The notes beneath the pieces are model-generated. The model saw only the letters and a program-made list of their open reading frames with translations, made no database searches and had not been told where the DNA came from. 64,000 bases of DNA. Origin: Paraburkholderia domus. GTDB lineage: Bacteria > Pseudomonadota > Gammaproteobacteria > Burkholderiales > Burkholderiaceae. The stretch spans positions 1 to 64,000 of the forward strand of contig NZ_CAJNAT010000004.1 in assembly GCF_905220705.1 (NCBI RefSeq), read 5' to 3'. This document shows positions 43,580-50,926 of this stretch, one piece after another. A program made the translations under genes and the position numbers. How positions within the stretch are numbered: position 1 is the stretch's first letter; each line of letters opens with the position of its first letter.

Positions 43580-43738
43580 TCAGGCCGCGAGCGTGGCTGT
43601 GTGAACGGCGGCGGCGAGGGCGAGCAAGTCGGCGCGGACCACATGCGCCAACTCGAGCGCCTCGAATCCGGCTGCGCGGGCGGCCGCGTCGAACAGGGCG
43701 ATATTGCTGTCAGCAGTATGCAAGCAGACGATGCGCAC
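43580..43738 (-). pseudogene. 5' fragment of an Asp/Glu-racemase/arylsulfatase-like gene
   Basis: A GTG-initiated frame encodes VRIVCLHTADSNIALFDAAA, then RAAGFEALELAHVVRADLLA, and stops after 52 residues. This resembles the N-terminus of small Asp/Glu-racemase-superfamily proteins of this group, which are expected to be about three times longer. The stop lies 6 bases before the APH(6)-like start, so the missing part may have been lost when that gene arrived. The family call is from memory of the motif and is tentative. Confidence 0.4.
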
Positions 43739-43961
43739 GGCTTCTCCGACGGTTTGTGGGTGGTCTTGCATTCTCGCCTGGATCACCCCGAGGTGGCGCT
43801 CGTATGTGGAAATCACGCCGATCCTGGATGCTGCGTGCGAAGGGCAGAGCGCAGCGTCCGTGGCGCCGTAGCTCGCGCAAGTGCGACTCAAGAGGCTGCC
43901 TCACCCGCTTTGCGCGTCCCCGCTACAATCTGCCTGATCCATTTGACGCGGAAGAGCACGT

Positions 43962-44546
43962 ATGAAAGCCACCCGGGAACCCGTCGCATTGTCGCGGGCC
44001 ACGCAGTTACTGAATCATGGACCCGTCACCATCATTACCAGCGCGCACGGCGGCCGCTCGAACGTGATGGCGGCATCATGGGCGATGCCGCTCGATTTCA
44101 CCCCGCCGAAGGTCGTCGTCGTGGTGGACAGCCGCACGCTCACGCGGCAATTGATCGAAGCGAGCGGCGTATTCGGGCTGCAACTGCCGAGCCGCGGATT
44201 TGCCGCGCAGACGCTGGCGGTGGGCACGAACGCGGGTGCGGAACTCGACAAGTTCTCGGCCTTCGACCTCGAGACTTTTCCCGCGCAAGAGATCGATGTG
44301 CCGATGCTGGCCGGCTGTATCACGTGGATGGAATGCAAGGTCATCCCGGACGATAGCCAGCGGCACGATCTGATCATTGGCGAGGTGGTCGCCGCCTACG
44401 CGGATAGCCGCGTGTATTCGAACAACCGCTGGCATTTCGGCGACGACCCCGATCGGCGTACGTGCCATTACGTGGCGGGCGGGACATTCTTCGCTACGGG
44501 TGACGCGTTTGAAGTCGAGCCGGTAGCGAGCGGGGCGGGGGACTAA
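43962..44546 (+). CDS. Flavin reductase family protein
   Basis: 194 residues with the FMN-binding split-barrel fold: PVTIITSAHGGRSNVMAASW near residue 21 and FTPPKVVVVVDSRTLTR. The family supplies reduced flavin to partner monooxygenases or is itself an FMN protein. No monooxygenase partner lies nearby. The ATG precedes MKATREPVALSRATQLLN, typical of the DUF447-unrelated flavin-reductase subgroup. Cytoplasmic. Confidence 0.87.
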   Translation: MKATREPVALSRATQLLNHGPVTIITSAHGGRSNVMAASWAMPLDFTPPKVVVVVDSRTLTRQLIEASGVFGLQLPSRGFAAQTLAVGTNAGAELDKFSAFDLETFPAQEIDVPMLAGCITWMECKVIPDDSQRHDLIIGEVVAAYADSRVYSNNRWHFGDDPDRRTCHYVAGGTFFATGDAFEVEPVASGAGD

Positions 44547-44583
44547 CGACATGGCAGCGACGCGTCAGCGTCCTGCCGACCTC

Positions 44584-45069
44584 TTACTCAGCCCCCTCAG
44601 CAAACGCCGTGAGCGCATCCCCCGCCAACCGATAGCGAACCCATTCGCTTTGCGCACTCGCGCCGATCGATTCATAGAAGCCGATTGCCGGCTCGTTCCA
44701 GTCGAGCACGCTCCATTCGAACCGCCCACAGCCTGTTTCGCATGCAATTTGCGCGAGGTGGCGAAGCATCTGTTTGCCCGCGCCACTGCCGCGCGATGTC
44801 GGCGATATGTACAGGTCTTCCAGATAGAGCCCTTGTTTGCCGAGCCACGTCGAATAGGAAAAGAAATAGACGCAAAAGCCGATCGGCTCGCCGTTCATTT
44901 CGCAGATCAAAGCCTTCGCGGTGGACGTCGCGGAGAACAGGCTTGTTTCGATGTCTTGAACGGTAGCGACAACTTCGTGTTCCGCCTTTTCATACACCGC
45001 TAATTCGGTGATAAAGCGGAGAATCAAGGCGGCGTCGGGTGTGTGGGCGTGGCGGATGTGAATAGTCAA
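44584..45069 (-). CDS. GNAT acetyltransferase, diamine-acetyltransferase-like
   Basis: 161 residues from a TTG start (LTIHIRHAHTPDAALILRFI). Motifs YLEDLYISPTSRGSGAGKQM (acetyl-CoA loop) and FEWSVLDWNEPAIGFYESIG match spermidine/spermine-type acetyltransferases. No ATG occurs in the right place; an in-frame TTG 20 codons upstream gives a Pro-rich extension that is unlikely. Substrate probably a polyamine or amine-containing compound, by family. Confidence 0.85.
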   Translation of the reverse strand: MTIHIRHAHTPDAALILRFITELAVYEKAEHEVVATVQDIETSLFSATSTAKALICEMNGEPIGFCVYFFSYSTWLGKQGLYLEDLYISPTSRGSGAGKQMLRHLAQIACETGCGRFEWSVLDWNEPAIGFYESIGASAQSEWVRYRLAGDALTAFAEGAE

Positions 45070-45293
45070 GGTGCAGGGCTCGGTCGGTCTGGATGGTGGA
45101 TCGAAAGGGCCGCCGCGCGCGGCGGCCAATCTTCTATGTCGCTATAGTACGTGGGACTGAGGCCGCCGGGTAGTCACGCCGGCTCGCTCACGATATCCAT
45201 TCGCGATGGCGTTTCTCGCTGTTGCCGAGATACTCGAGCACCCGTTCCAGCACCGGTGGCGTTTTGCCCCCAGAGCGCTCGTCGAGATCGCGA

Positions 45294-45321
45294 TTGACGT
45301 GCCCTCACAAAATCGTTTACT
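45294..45321 (+). promoter_or_regulatory. Promoter candidate of the Thr leader
   Basis: TTGACG (45294-45299) and TTTACT (45316-45321) lie 16 bases apart. The expected start near 45328 would place the leader-peptide ATG (45330) almost at the 5' end of the RNA, which would explain why no Shine-Dalgarno sequence precedes it. Confidence 0.5.
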
Positions 45322-45329
45322 GTCGATCC

Positions 45330-45416
45330 ATGGACTTCCACTCAATTCCCTTCGCTGCTGTCACCACCACGACGACCACCTTCACAGGCGGGTCGTCTGG
45401 AGGTTGCGCACGCTAG
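45330..45416 (+). CDS. Threonine-rich leader peptide of the ThrRS paralogue (28 aa)
   Basis: MDFHSIPFAAV is followed by six consecutive Thr codons (ACC ACC ACG ACG ACC ACC), Phe, one more Thr (ACA), then GGSSGGCAR and stop. It ends 23 bases before a strong hairpin and 127 bases before the ThrRS-like gene. This is the design of amino-acid attenuators such as thrL: when charged tRNA-Thr is scarce the ribosome stalls in the run and the terminator does not form. Seen: codon run, hairpin, gene order. Inferred: mechanism. Confidence 0.8.
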   Translation: MDFHSIPFAAVTTTTTTFTGGSSGGCAR

Positions 45417-45439
45417 AAGCAAGAAGCTGTGGCAGACCA

Positions 45440-45474
45440 CCAAAGGCCCCGCCGGAAACGGACGGGGCCTTTGG
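45440..45474 (+). terminator. Attenuator hairpin (intrinsic-terminator-like)
   Basis: The outer stem pairs CCAAAGGCCCCG (45440-45451) with CGGGGCCTTTGG (45463-45474); inside it CCG-GAAA-CGG adds three pairs capped by a GNRA tetraloop. The following tract (CGTTTCT) is short in U. A competing pairing exists between 45391-45399 (GGTCGTCTG) and 45433-45441 (CAGACCACC), eight pairs with one mismatch, which overlaps the terminator's 5' arm. Confidence 0.75.
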
Positions 45475-45543
45475 CGTTTCTGGACCTCCGTTTGCGGCAT
45501 CGATCTGCAGCATTTGCGACATCAAACCAAACGGAGCAGGACT

Positions 45544-46758
45544 GTGAACGACATCGATCATCGTGTATTGGGCAATAAACTCGACCTCTTCCATCAGCAG
45601 GAAGAAGGCGCCGGCATGGTTTTCTGGCACCCACGCGGCTGGGAGTTGTACCGCGTGCTGGAAGACTACGTTCGCGCCCGCATGCGGCGTGCGGGCTTTC
45701 GCGAGATCCGTACGCCGCAACTGCTCGCACGCTCGTTGTGGGAAAAAAGCGGTCATTGGGAGAAGTTCGGCGCGGCGATGTATTCGCTGTCCGACGCGGA
45801 AGAAGGGCGCGCGCTTTGTCTGAAACCGATGAGTTGTCCGTGTCATGTGCAGGTGTTCAACCAGCGCGTGCGCTCGTATCGCGAGTTGCCGGTTCGTTAT
45901 AGCGAGTTCGGCGCGTGTCATCGTGACGAACCTTCGGGCTCGCTCGAAGGGCTTAAGCGTACGCGTGCTTTCGTTCAGGACGATGCGCATGTGTTCTGCA
46001 CGGAGACGCATATCGAAGCCGAAGTCGGCCGCTTCTGCTCGTTGTTGCGCTCTGTCTACGCGGACCTGGGTTTTCCCGACTTCAAAGTAGCACTCGCCAC
46101 GCGGCCCGCGATGCGCGCGGGCAATGATCAAACGTGGGATCGCGCGGAAGAGGCGCTGGCAAATGCAGCGCGCGCGGCGGCCCTCGGATTCGACCTACTC
46201 GAAGGAGAGGGCGCTTTTTACGGCCCGAAACTGGAGTTTCATCTGACGGACAGCCGCGAACGCAGCTGGCAATGTGGCACGATCCAGCTCGATTTCGTGC
46301 TGCCCGAACGGCTCGACGCGGAGTACGTCAACGAGCGCAACGAACGCGAGCGGCCCGTGATGATTCATCACGCGGTGCTCGGCAGCATGGAGCGTTTTAT
46401 CGCGATGCTGCTTGAACATCACGAAGGATGGTTGCCGCTGTGGCTCGCGCCCGAGCAGGTCGTGGTTGCGACGATCAGCGATGCGAATGTCGCGTATGCG
46501 CAAGAGGTGATGCAGGCGCTTGACGACGCCGGCATCAGAGCGCTGCTCGACAGCAGACCGGAGCGGTTGGAGAAGAAGATCGTCGATGCGAGGGAAAAGC
46601 AGGTGCCGATTTTCGTCGCAGTGGGTTCGCGCGATGAACGCGATCGGACGATCAGCATTCGCATGCGCGACGGGCAGCAGTCGACGCTTGCGCTTGCGGA
46701 GGGTGTCGAACAGTTGCGGCTGGATGCGCTGCCGCCTCCAATGCGATCGATGCTATGA
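45544..46758 (+). CDS. Truncated threonyl-tRNA synthetase paralogue (no TGS or editing domain)
   Basis: 404 residues against about 640 for a full ThrRS. It starts (GTG after GGAGCAGGACT) directly at the catalytic core: NDIDHRVLGNKLDLFHQQEE, GMVFWHPRGWELYRVLEDYV. Zinc and motif residues are kept (MSCPCHVQVF, FGACHRDEPSGSLEGLKRTR, AFVQDDAHVFCT, MIHHAVLGSMERFIAMLLEH), and the anticodon-binding domain follows (VVATISDANVAYAQEVMQAL). The N-terminal TGS and the second editing domain, which clears Ser-tRNA(Thr), are absent. It would charge tRNA-Thr without proofreading. A Thr-codon attenuator precedes it. It could be a starvation backup or an inhibitor-resistant copy. Confidence 0.9.
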   Translation: MNDIDHRVLGNKLDLFHQQEEGAGMVFWHPRGWELYRVLEDYVRARMRRAGFREIRTPQLLARSLWEKSGHWEKFGAAMYSLSDAEEGRALCLKPMSCPCHVQVFNQRVRSYRELPVRYSEFGACHRDEPSGSLEGLKRTRAFVQDDAHVFCTETHIEAEVGRFCSLLRSVYADLGFPDFKVALATRPAMRAGNDQTWDRAEEALANAARAAALGFDLLEGEGAFYGPKLEFHLTDSRERSWQCGTIQLDFVLPERLDAEYVNERNERERPVMIHHAVLGSMERFIAMLLEHHEGWLPLWLAPEQVVVATISDANVAYAQEVMQALDDAGIRALLDSRPERLEKKIVDAREKQVPIFVAVGSRDERDRTISIRMRDGQQSTLALAEGVEQLRLDALPPPMRSML

Positions 46759-47093
46759 CCGTAGCCTGTCGCCGGGCGGCATGGGCTTGCCGCCGGTGAT
46801 TGCGCGCAGCCTGGCAATGGGATGTCGATTCGAGTTTGTTGGGGGGAGAGTGTTTGAGGCGTGAGCGGCTTGCGCCGAGTTTCGATGGGAGGACCTGCGT
46901 GGTAGGAGAGCGCTGTCCTCCTGGATCGCCGGTACGCCCGTCGTCATGATGCCACCGTCGAGCGGCACAGTCAGGCCGTTTACGTTCGACGCCTGCAGAT
47001 GAGCTGCAACGTAAAGATGCGCACGGTGTTCGTCGAATCCGATGCGACCGCGCAATTGCGTTCGGTGATTCGCCGTTGCGCACGGGGCGTGAT
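46759..47093. other. Degenerate region between the ThrRS paralogue and the T6SS island
   Basis: 335 bases without an intact gene. The minus strand contains a dehydrogenase remnant (46915-47031). The homology of the last immunity gene to its upstream copy ends abruptly at about 47101, so this stretch looks like the scar where the effector island joins older sequence. Confidence 0.55.
46915..47031 (-). pseudogene. C-terminal scrap of a short-chain dehydrogenase
   Basis: The minus-strand frame reads YVAAHLQASNVNGLTVPLDG, then GIMTTGVPAIQED. This matches the usual end of SDR enzymes (L-A-S-D...V-N-G-x-T-x-x-V-D-G-G). The Rossmann part is absent and no start codon or ribosome site fits. Only about 39 codons are recognisable. 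Confidence 0.5.
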
Positions 47094-48152
47094 TCACGTC
47101 AGCTTCGCAGGCTCGCCCGCCTGGGAGGTCTGGCTTGCTGCAACCGGTAGCGGCAGGCCGGTCGCCGGGTCCAGATTCTTTTCCTTCGCCAGGCGGTTGA
47201 TCAGTTTGTCCGATGGCTTCGGCGGAATCTCGGCCTGTTTCTTTTCCCATTCGAACGTGCCGTCCCATGCCGGTAGTTGAGCCGGTGGCAGCGGAACGAT
47301 CCTGTCGATATCCGGAACAGTAGGGTTGCTCAGCTGGTTGCGGTCAAGGAAATTTCCTATCAGTTTGTAGCGGCGCGAGCGTTCTTGATCCTTGGAAAGA
47401 TCAAGAAAATAGAGCTCCTCAGTAGCGGGTGGCGCGAGAAACGATTCCTCAAGATTCAGTGCCGATACGCTACTTCCAGCAGCCACGCCTTTCTGATATG
47501 CCACGAGAGCATCATGGTATTTCCCATTATTTTGACGATTTACTCCCAGTTCATAAGCTGCCCGCCCATGCCCTTGATCGGCAGCACATTGCCGCATCTG
47601 TCTTGCAACGTCCGGCGCTCGATCATGGGGAGCCAATAAGTCGGCAACGTAGTACTGTGCGTCCGCATTCCCCAGATCCGCGGCCTTGCGGATGTACTTC
47701 TGCGCCATCTCCGTGTTCTGCTTCAGGCCGTATCCGGAATTCAGGTAGTAACCAATATCGTAGTAACCCGTCGGAATCCCCTGATTGACCAGTTGGGTCG
47801 CCCATTCAACGGCCTCGCGTGCGGCGTCCGGCGAACTTGCCATGCCCTGCGACACCAGTTGCTGCACGTTATGGTTCGCCTTGTAATGGCCGTGCGCCGC
47901 TGCGATGCGGTAGTAACGCGCCATCTCGTCGAAGTTCTTCGGACCATCCCGCGTCTGCAGATACCGGCCGTAACGGAACAAGGCATCCGCGCCCGGATCG
48001 AGCGCGGGTAGACGATCAGCTTCGTGGGCGCAGGTGAACGCCAGATTGGCGCGTATGTTCCCCAATGCCGCATCCCAAGGTAGCGCGTCACCCCGGTTCG
48101 AACAGCCGCTCGCCAGCAAAACGAATAGTGAAACCAGTACGGGATATCTCAT
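47094..48152 (-). CDS. Sel1-repeat/DUF6396 lipoprotein, 3'-truncated orphan immunity gene
   Basis: 352 residues. A lipoprotein signal (LVSLFVLLASGC), Sel1-type repeats (YYDIGYYLNSGYGLKQNTEM, AQYYVADLLAPHDRAPDVAR) and a DUF6396 segment (PTVPDIDRIVPLPPAQLPAW) match its neighbour. Compared with the copy at 48166-49461 it lacks the last ~80 residues: identity breaks near 47101 and the frame stops a few codons later. Its signal peptide and a patch around residues 215-250 differ from the neighbour while the rest is nearly identical. No effector adjoins it, so it is an orphan copy. Confidence 0.82.
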   Translation of the reverse strand: MRYPVLVSLFVLLASGCSNRGDALPWDAALGNIRANLAFTCAHEADRLPALDPGADALFRYGRYLQTRDGPKNFDEMARYYRIAAAHGHYKANHNVQQLVSQGMASSPDAAREAVEWATQLVNQGIPTGYYDIGYYLNSGYGLKQNTEMAQKYIRKAADLGNADAQYYVADLLAPHDRAPDVARQMRQCAADQGHGRAAYELGVNRQNNGKYHDALVAYQKGVAAGSSVSALNLEESFLAPPATEELYFLDLSKDQERSRRYKLIGNFLDRNQLSNPTVPDIDRIVPLPPAQLPAWDGTFEWEKKQAEIPPKPSDKLINRLAKEKNLDPATGLPLPVAASQTSQAGEPAKLT

Positions 48153-48165
48153 CGGACTACCAGCG

Positions 48166-49461
48166 TTACGCCTTATCGTTGTAAACGGTCAGTGTCCAGA
48201 CTACGTCCGTGGTGTAGCGACGTTTCCCCAGTACGTCGTCGAGCCACACGAATATGCGTGGCCTGTACACGTCCAGCATCGGCAACGTTTCGCCCTTACG
48301 GAAGTACTGTGTCGTCTCGCCGCGTAGCTCTGCCAGAATCTGTGTGCACCACACGCCGCTTTCCGGACATCGCGCACCGGCCCGCACCTTCGTGCCCAGC
48401 GGTACGCGCGCCAGCTTCGCAGGCTTACCCGCCTGGGAGGTCTGGCTTGCTGTAGCCGATAGCGGCAGGCCGGTCGCCGGGTCCAGATTCTTTTCCTGCG
48501 CCAGGCGGTTGATCAGTTCGTCCGATGGCTTCGGCGGAATCTCGGCCTGTTTCTTTTCCCATTCGAACGTGCCGTCCCATGCCGGTAGTTGAGCCGGTGG
48601 CAGCGGAACGATCCTGTCGATATCCGGAACAGTAGGGTTGCTCAGCTGGTTGCGGTCAAGGAAATTTCCTATCAATTTGTAGCGGCGCGAGCGTTCTTGA
48701 TCCTTGGGCAGATCAAGGTAGGAGCCTTCGTCCGTGGCGGGTGGTGCCAGGAATGATCTCTGAAGAATCAGAGCCGAGATGCTCTCTCCTGCGGCCACAC
48801 CCCTTTGATATGCCACGACAGCATCATGGTATTTCCCATTATTTTGGCGATTTACGCCCAACGCCAAGGCTGCCCGCGCGTGTCCCTGATCGGCAGCACA
48901 TTGCCGCATCTGCTTTGCAACGTCCGGCGCTCGATCATGGGGAGCCAATAGGTCGGCAACGTAGTACTGCGCCTCCGCGTTGCCCAGATCCGCCGCCTTG
49001 CGGATGTACTTCAACGCCATCTCGCTGTTCTGCTTCAGGCCGTATCCGGAATTCAGGTAGTAACCAATATCGTAGTAACCCGTCGGTATCCCCTCATTGA
49101 CCAGTTGGGTCGCCCATTCAACAGCCTCCCGTGCGGCATCCGGTGAACTTGCCATGCCATGCGACACCAGTTGCTGCACGTTATGGTTCGCCTTGTAATG
49201 GCCATGTGCCGCTGCGATACGATAGTAACGCGCCATCTCGTCGAAGTTCTTCGGACCATCCCGCGTCTGCAGATACCGGCTGTAACGGAACAAGGCATCT
49301 GCGTCCGGATCAAGCGCGGGTAGACGATCAGCTTCGTGGGTGCAGGTGAACGCCAGATTGGCGCGAACGCTGGCAATGTCAGGTAAACCAGGCAAGTCAT
49401 TCTCCTTCGAACAGGCGGCCAAACTTGTGATCGTTAACAACAGTAACGCGGCAACTCTCAT
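48166..49461 (-). CDS. Sel1-repeat/DUF6396 lipoprotein, immunity protein of the second PLD
   Basis: 431 residues. Signal with lipobox (TITSLAACS), then an N-terminal helical segment (RANLAFTCTHEADRLPALDP), Sel1 repeats (YYDIGYYLNSGYGLKQNSEM and the next unit), a DUF6396 domain, and a C-terminal beta domain (ARCPESGVWCTQILAELRGE). Family knowledge: Sel1-repeat lipoproteins (Tli5) bind and block periplasmic Tle5 phospholipases. It lies 3 bases after the truncated PLD gene and is the intact template from which the orphan copy probably arose. Confidence 0.85.
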   Translation of the reverse strand: MRVAALLLLTITSLAACSKENDLPGLPDIASVRANLAFTCTHEADRLPALDPDADALFRYSRYLQTRDGPKNFDEMARYYRIAAAHGHYKANHNVQQLVSHGMASSPDAAREAVEWATQLVNEGIPTGYYDIGYYLNSGYGLKQNSEMALKYIRKAADLGNAEAQYYVADLLAPHDRAPDVAKQMRQCAADQGHARAALALGVNRQNNGKYHDAVVAYQRGVAAGESISALILQRSFLAPPATDEGSYLDLPKDQERSRRYKLIGNFLDRNQLSNPTVPDIDRIVPLPPAQLPAWDGTFEWEKKQAEIPPKPSDELINRLAQEKNLDPATGLPLSATASQTSQAGKPAKLARVPLGTKVRAGARCPESGVWCTQILAELRGETTQYFRKGETLPMLDVYRPRIFVWLDDVLGKRRYTTDVVWTLTVYNDKA

Positions 49462-49464
49462 TTC

Positions 49465-50919
49465 CTAGTCCCAGCTGGATCGACTTGGGTCATCTCTATA
49501 AAATTCAACTAATGATACGTATGGAGACGGATTTCCACTGCTTCCTTTCAGTCCTTTATTTTTGCCCAAAAAGTACTCCCAGCTCTTGAATACACCGCCA
49601 GCATCCAACCTCCCATTCAAACCCTTCTCCCCCACCCCCATCCCCTTCGTATGAATCCCCCACAGCTTCTCCCGCAGCGGCTGCGTCACGCGCATGGACT
49701 CGTGGCAGATATTCAACTCACTATCCACCTCCATGCTGCGCAGATTGATGTTGGCCGAACCGTGCGTCACAAAAACATCGTCAACGATCATCAGCTTGGA
49801 ATGGATATACACCTCGTCCCACTGCATTCCCTTCGGCGTATCGGGCGGAACGAGGGTGCAGATATGCACATTGAGCCCCGGAATGTTCAGTTTCTGCGGG
49901 TCTTCCGTCTTCGCCTTCTCCAGTTGCGATTTCAATTCGCTCACCCGCTGGGCAGCCGCAGCGGATTCCTGCTGACAGGCCGCCATGTTGTTCACCGCAT
50001 ACTGTGCCGAGCCGGAGAATGGATCGACCTTCATCTGCATGGCATTCCCGAGCGCCTGGTCAGCCGCCTTCTTCACCTTGAGCGCCGCGTCATACTGCCT
50101 GCCCAGATCGTCGGCACGCTCAAGCTTCGCGACACCCGGCAGGACGTCCGCGCGCCCCAGCGCATTGAGCATCTGATACGTGCTGACCGTACCCAGGCCA
50201 ATCCCGTCATCGCTCGAGTTCGTCACGACAAACAGATACAGCGACGTCTTGCGCCCTCCCTGCTGATAGGCTTTCACCAGATTTGTCAGCTTGTCCGCCA
50301 GCGGCGGAAAGCGGAAATACTGATTCTCGATGTATATGAAATTGCTGGTATTGTTGACCGCCTGAAGGTAAAGCGATTCGATATCCTTAACACCATGCTT
50401 TCCCGCCTGTGACTGGGTTCGCAGGATCTGCGCCATCACCGGTACGTCATCCTTGCCACAGCGCATGACCGGTTCCTTCGCCGATGCGCGCTGCTTTCCG
50501 AGTTGCTGTCCCGTTGCCTTATCCCACGCCTGACAGAAATTGCGGTTCAGGTCGATCAGGATCGGCCCCGTCACCCGGGCGGAGATGTCCTGCCGCGGGC
50601 GAAATCCGTTGCGCCCCATCTGCGGATGCATCCGCAGGTTGCCATGGCTGCTGGTGTCCCAGTATTCGTCGAGCGTGTTGTGTCCCATCACAAAGCCGGT
50701 GGCCAGCTCGGGATACTCGTAGTCGATCAGCACCATTTTCTGATGATGCGAGGGTGCGCCTCCCATCGCCAGGCTATTCTTCGCCTTCACACCCATACCA
50801 CGCCCGGCATAGTCACTGTCGAACGCGGTGCGCCAGGCGATTTCTGCGTGCTCCTCCAGACTGAAATCGCGCGTCGCGAATTCAATATTGTCGAACGCCG
50901 GGTCACGCCAGTGCCGCAA
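49465..50919 (-). CDS. Phospholipase D effector lacking its N-terminus (orphan Tle5-like module)
   Basis: 484 residues, homologous to the PLD at 52211-54082 from that protein's residue ~177 onward (NIEFATRDFSL against NIELVTRDFSL). Both HKD motifs are retained: HHQKMVLIDYE and HSKLMIVDDVFVTHGSANI, so the catalytic residues are present, but the first ~175 residues that begin the fold and would meet VgrG are missing. The only in-frame start is a TTG eight bases after the preceding immunity stop codon, and the nearest ATG is out of frame. It looks like a displaced effector fused in by recombination. Confidence 0.75.
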   Translation of the reverse strand: MRHWRDPAFDNIEFATRDFSLEEHAEIAWRTAFDSDYAGRGMGVKAKNSLAMGGAPSHHQKMVLIDYEYPELATGFVMGHNTLDEYWDTSSHGNLRMHPQMGRNGFRPRQDISARVTGPILIDLNRNFCQAWDKATGQQLGKQRASAKEPVMRCGKDDVPVMAQILRTQSQAGKHGVKDIESLYLQAVNNTSNFIYIENQYFRFPPLADKLTNLVKAYQQGGRKTSLYLFVVTNSSDDGIGLGTVSTYQMLNALGRADVLPGVAKLERADDLGRQYDAALKVKKAADQALGNAMQMKVDPFSGSAQYAVNNMAACQQESAAAAQRVSELKSQLEKAKTEDPQKLNIPGLNVHICTLVPPDTPKGMQWDEVYIHSKLMIVDDVFVTHGSANINLRSMEVDSELNICHESMRVTQPLREKLWGIHTKGMGVGEKGLNGRLDAGGVFKSWEYFLGKNKGLKGSSGNPSPYVSLVEFYRDDPSRSSWD

Positions 50920-50926
50920 CGCATGG

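Noticed and set aside
45188..45290. Minus-strand frame ending in a helical segment (VLERVLEYLGNSEKRHREWI)
   Set aside because: It looks protein-like but has no start codon or ribosome site and no recognised family; it could be a remnant upstream of the Thr leader.
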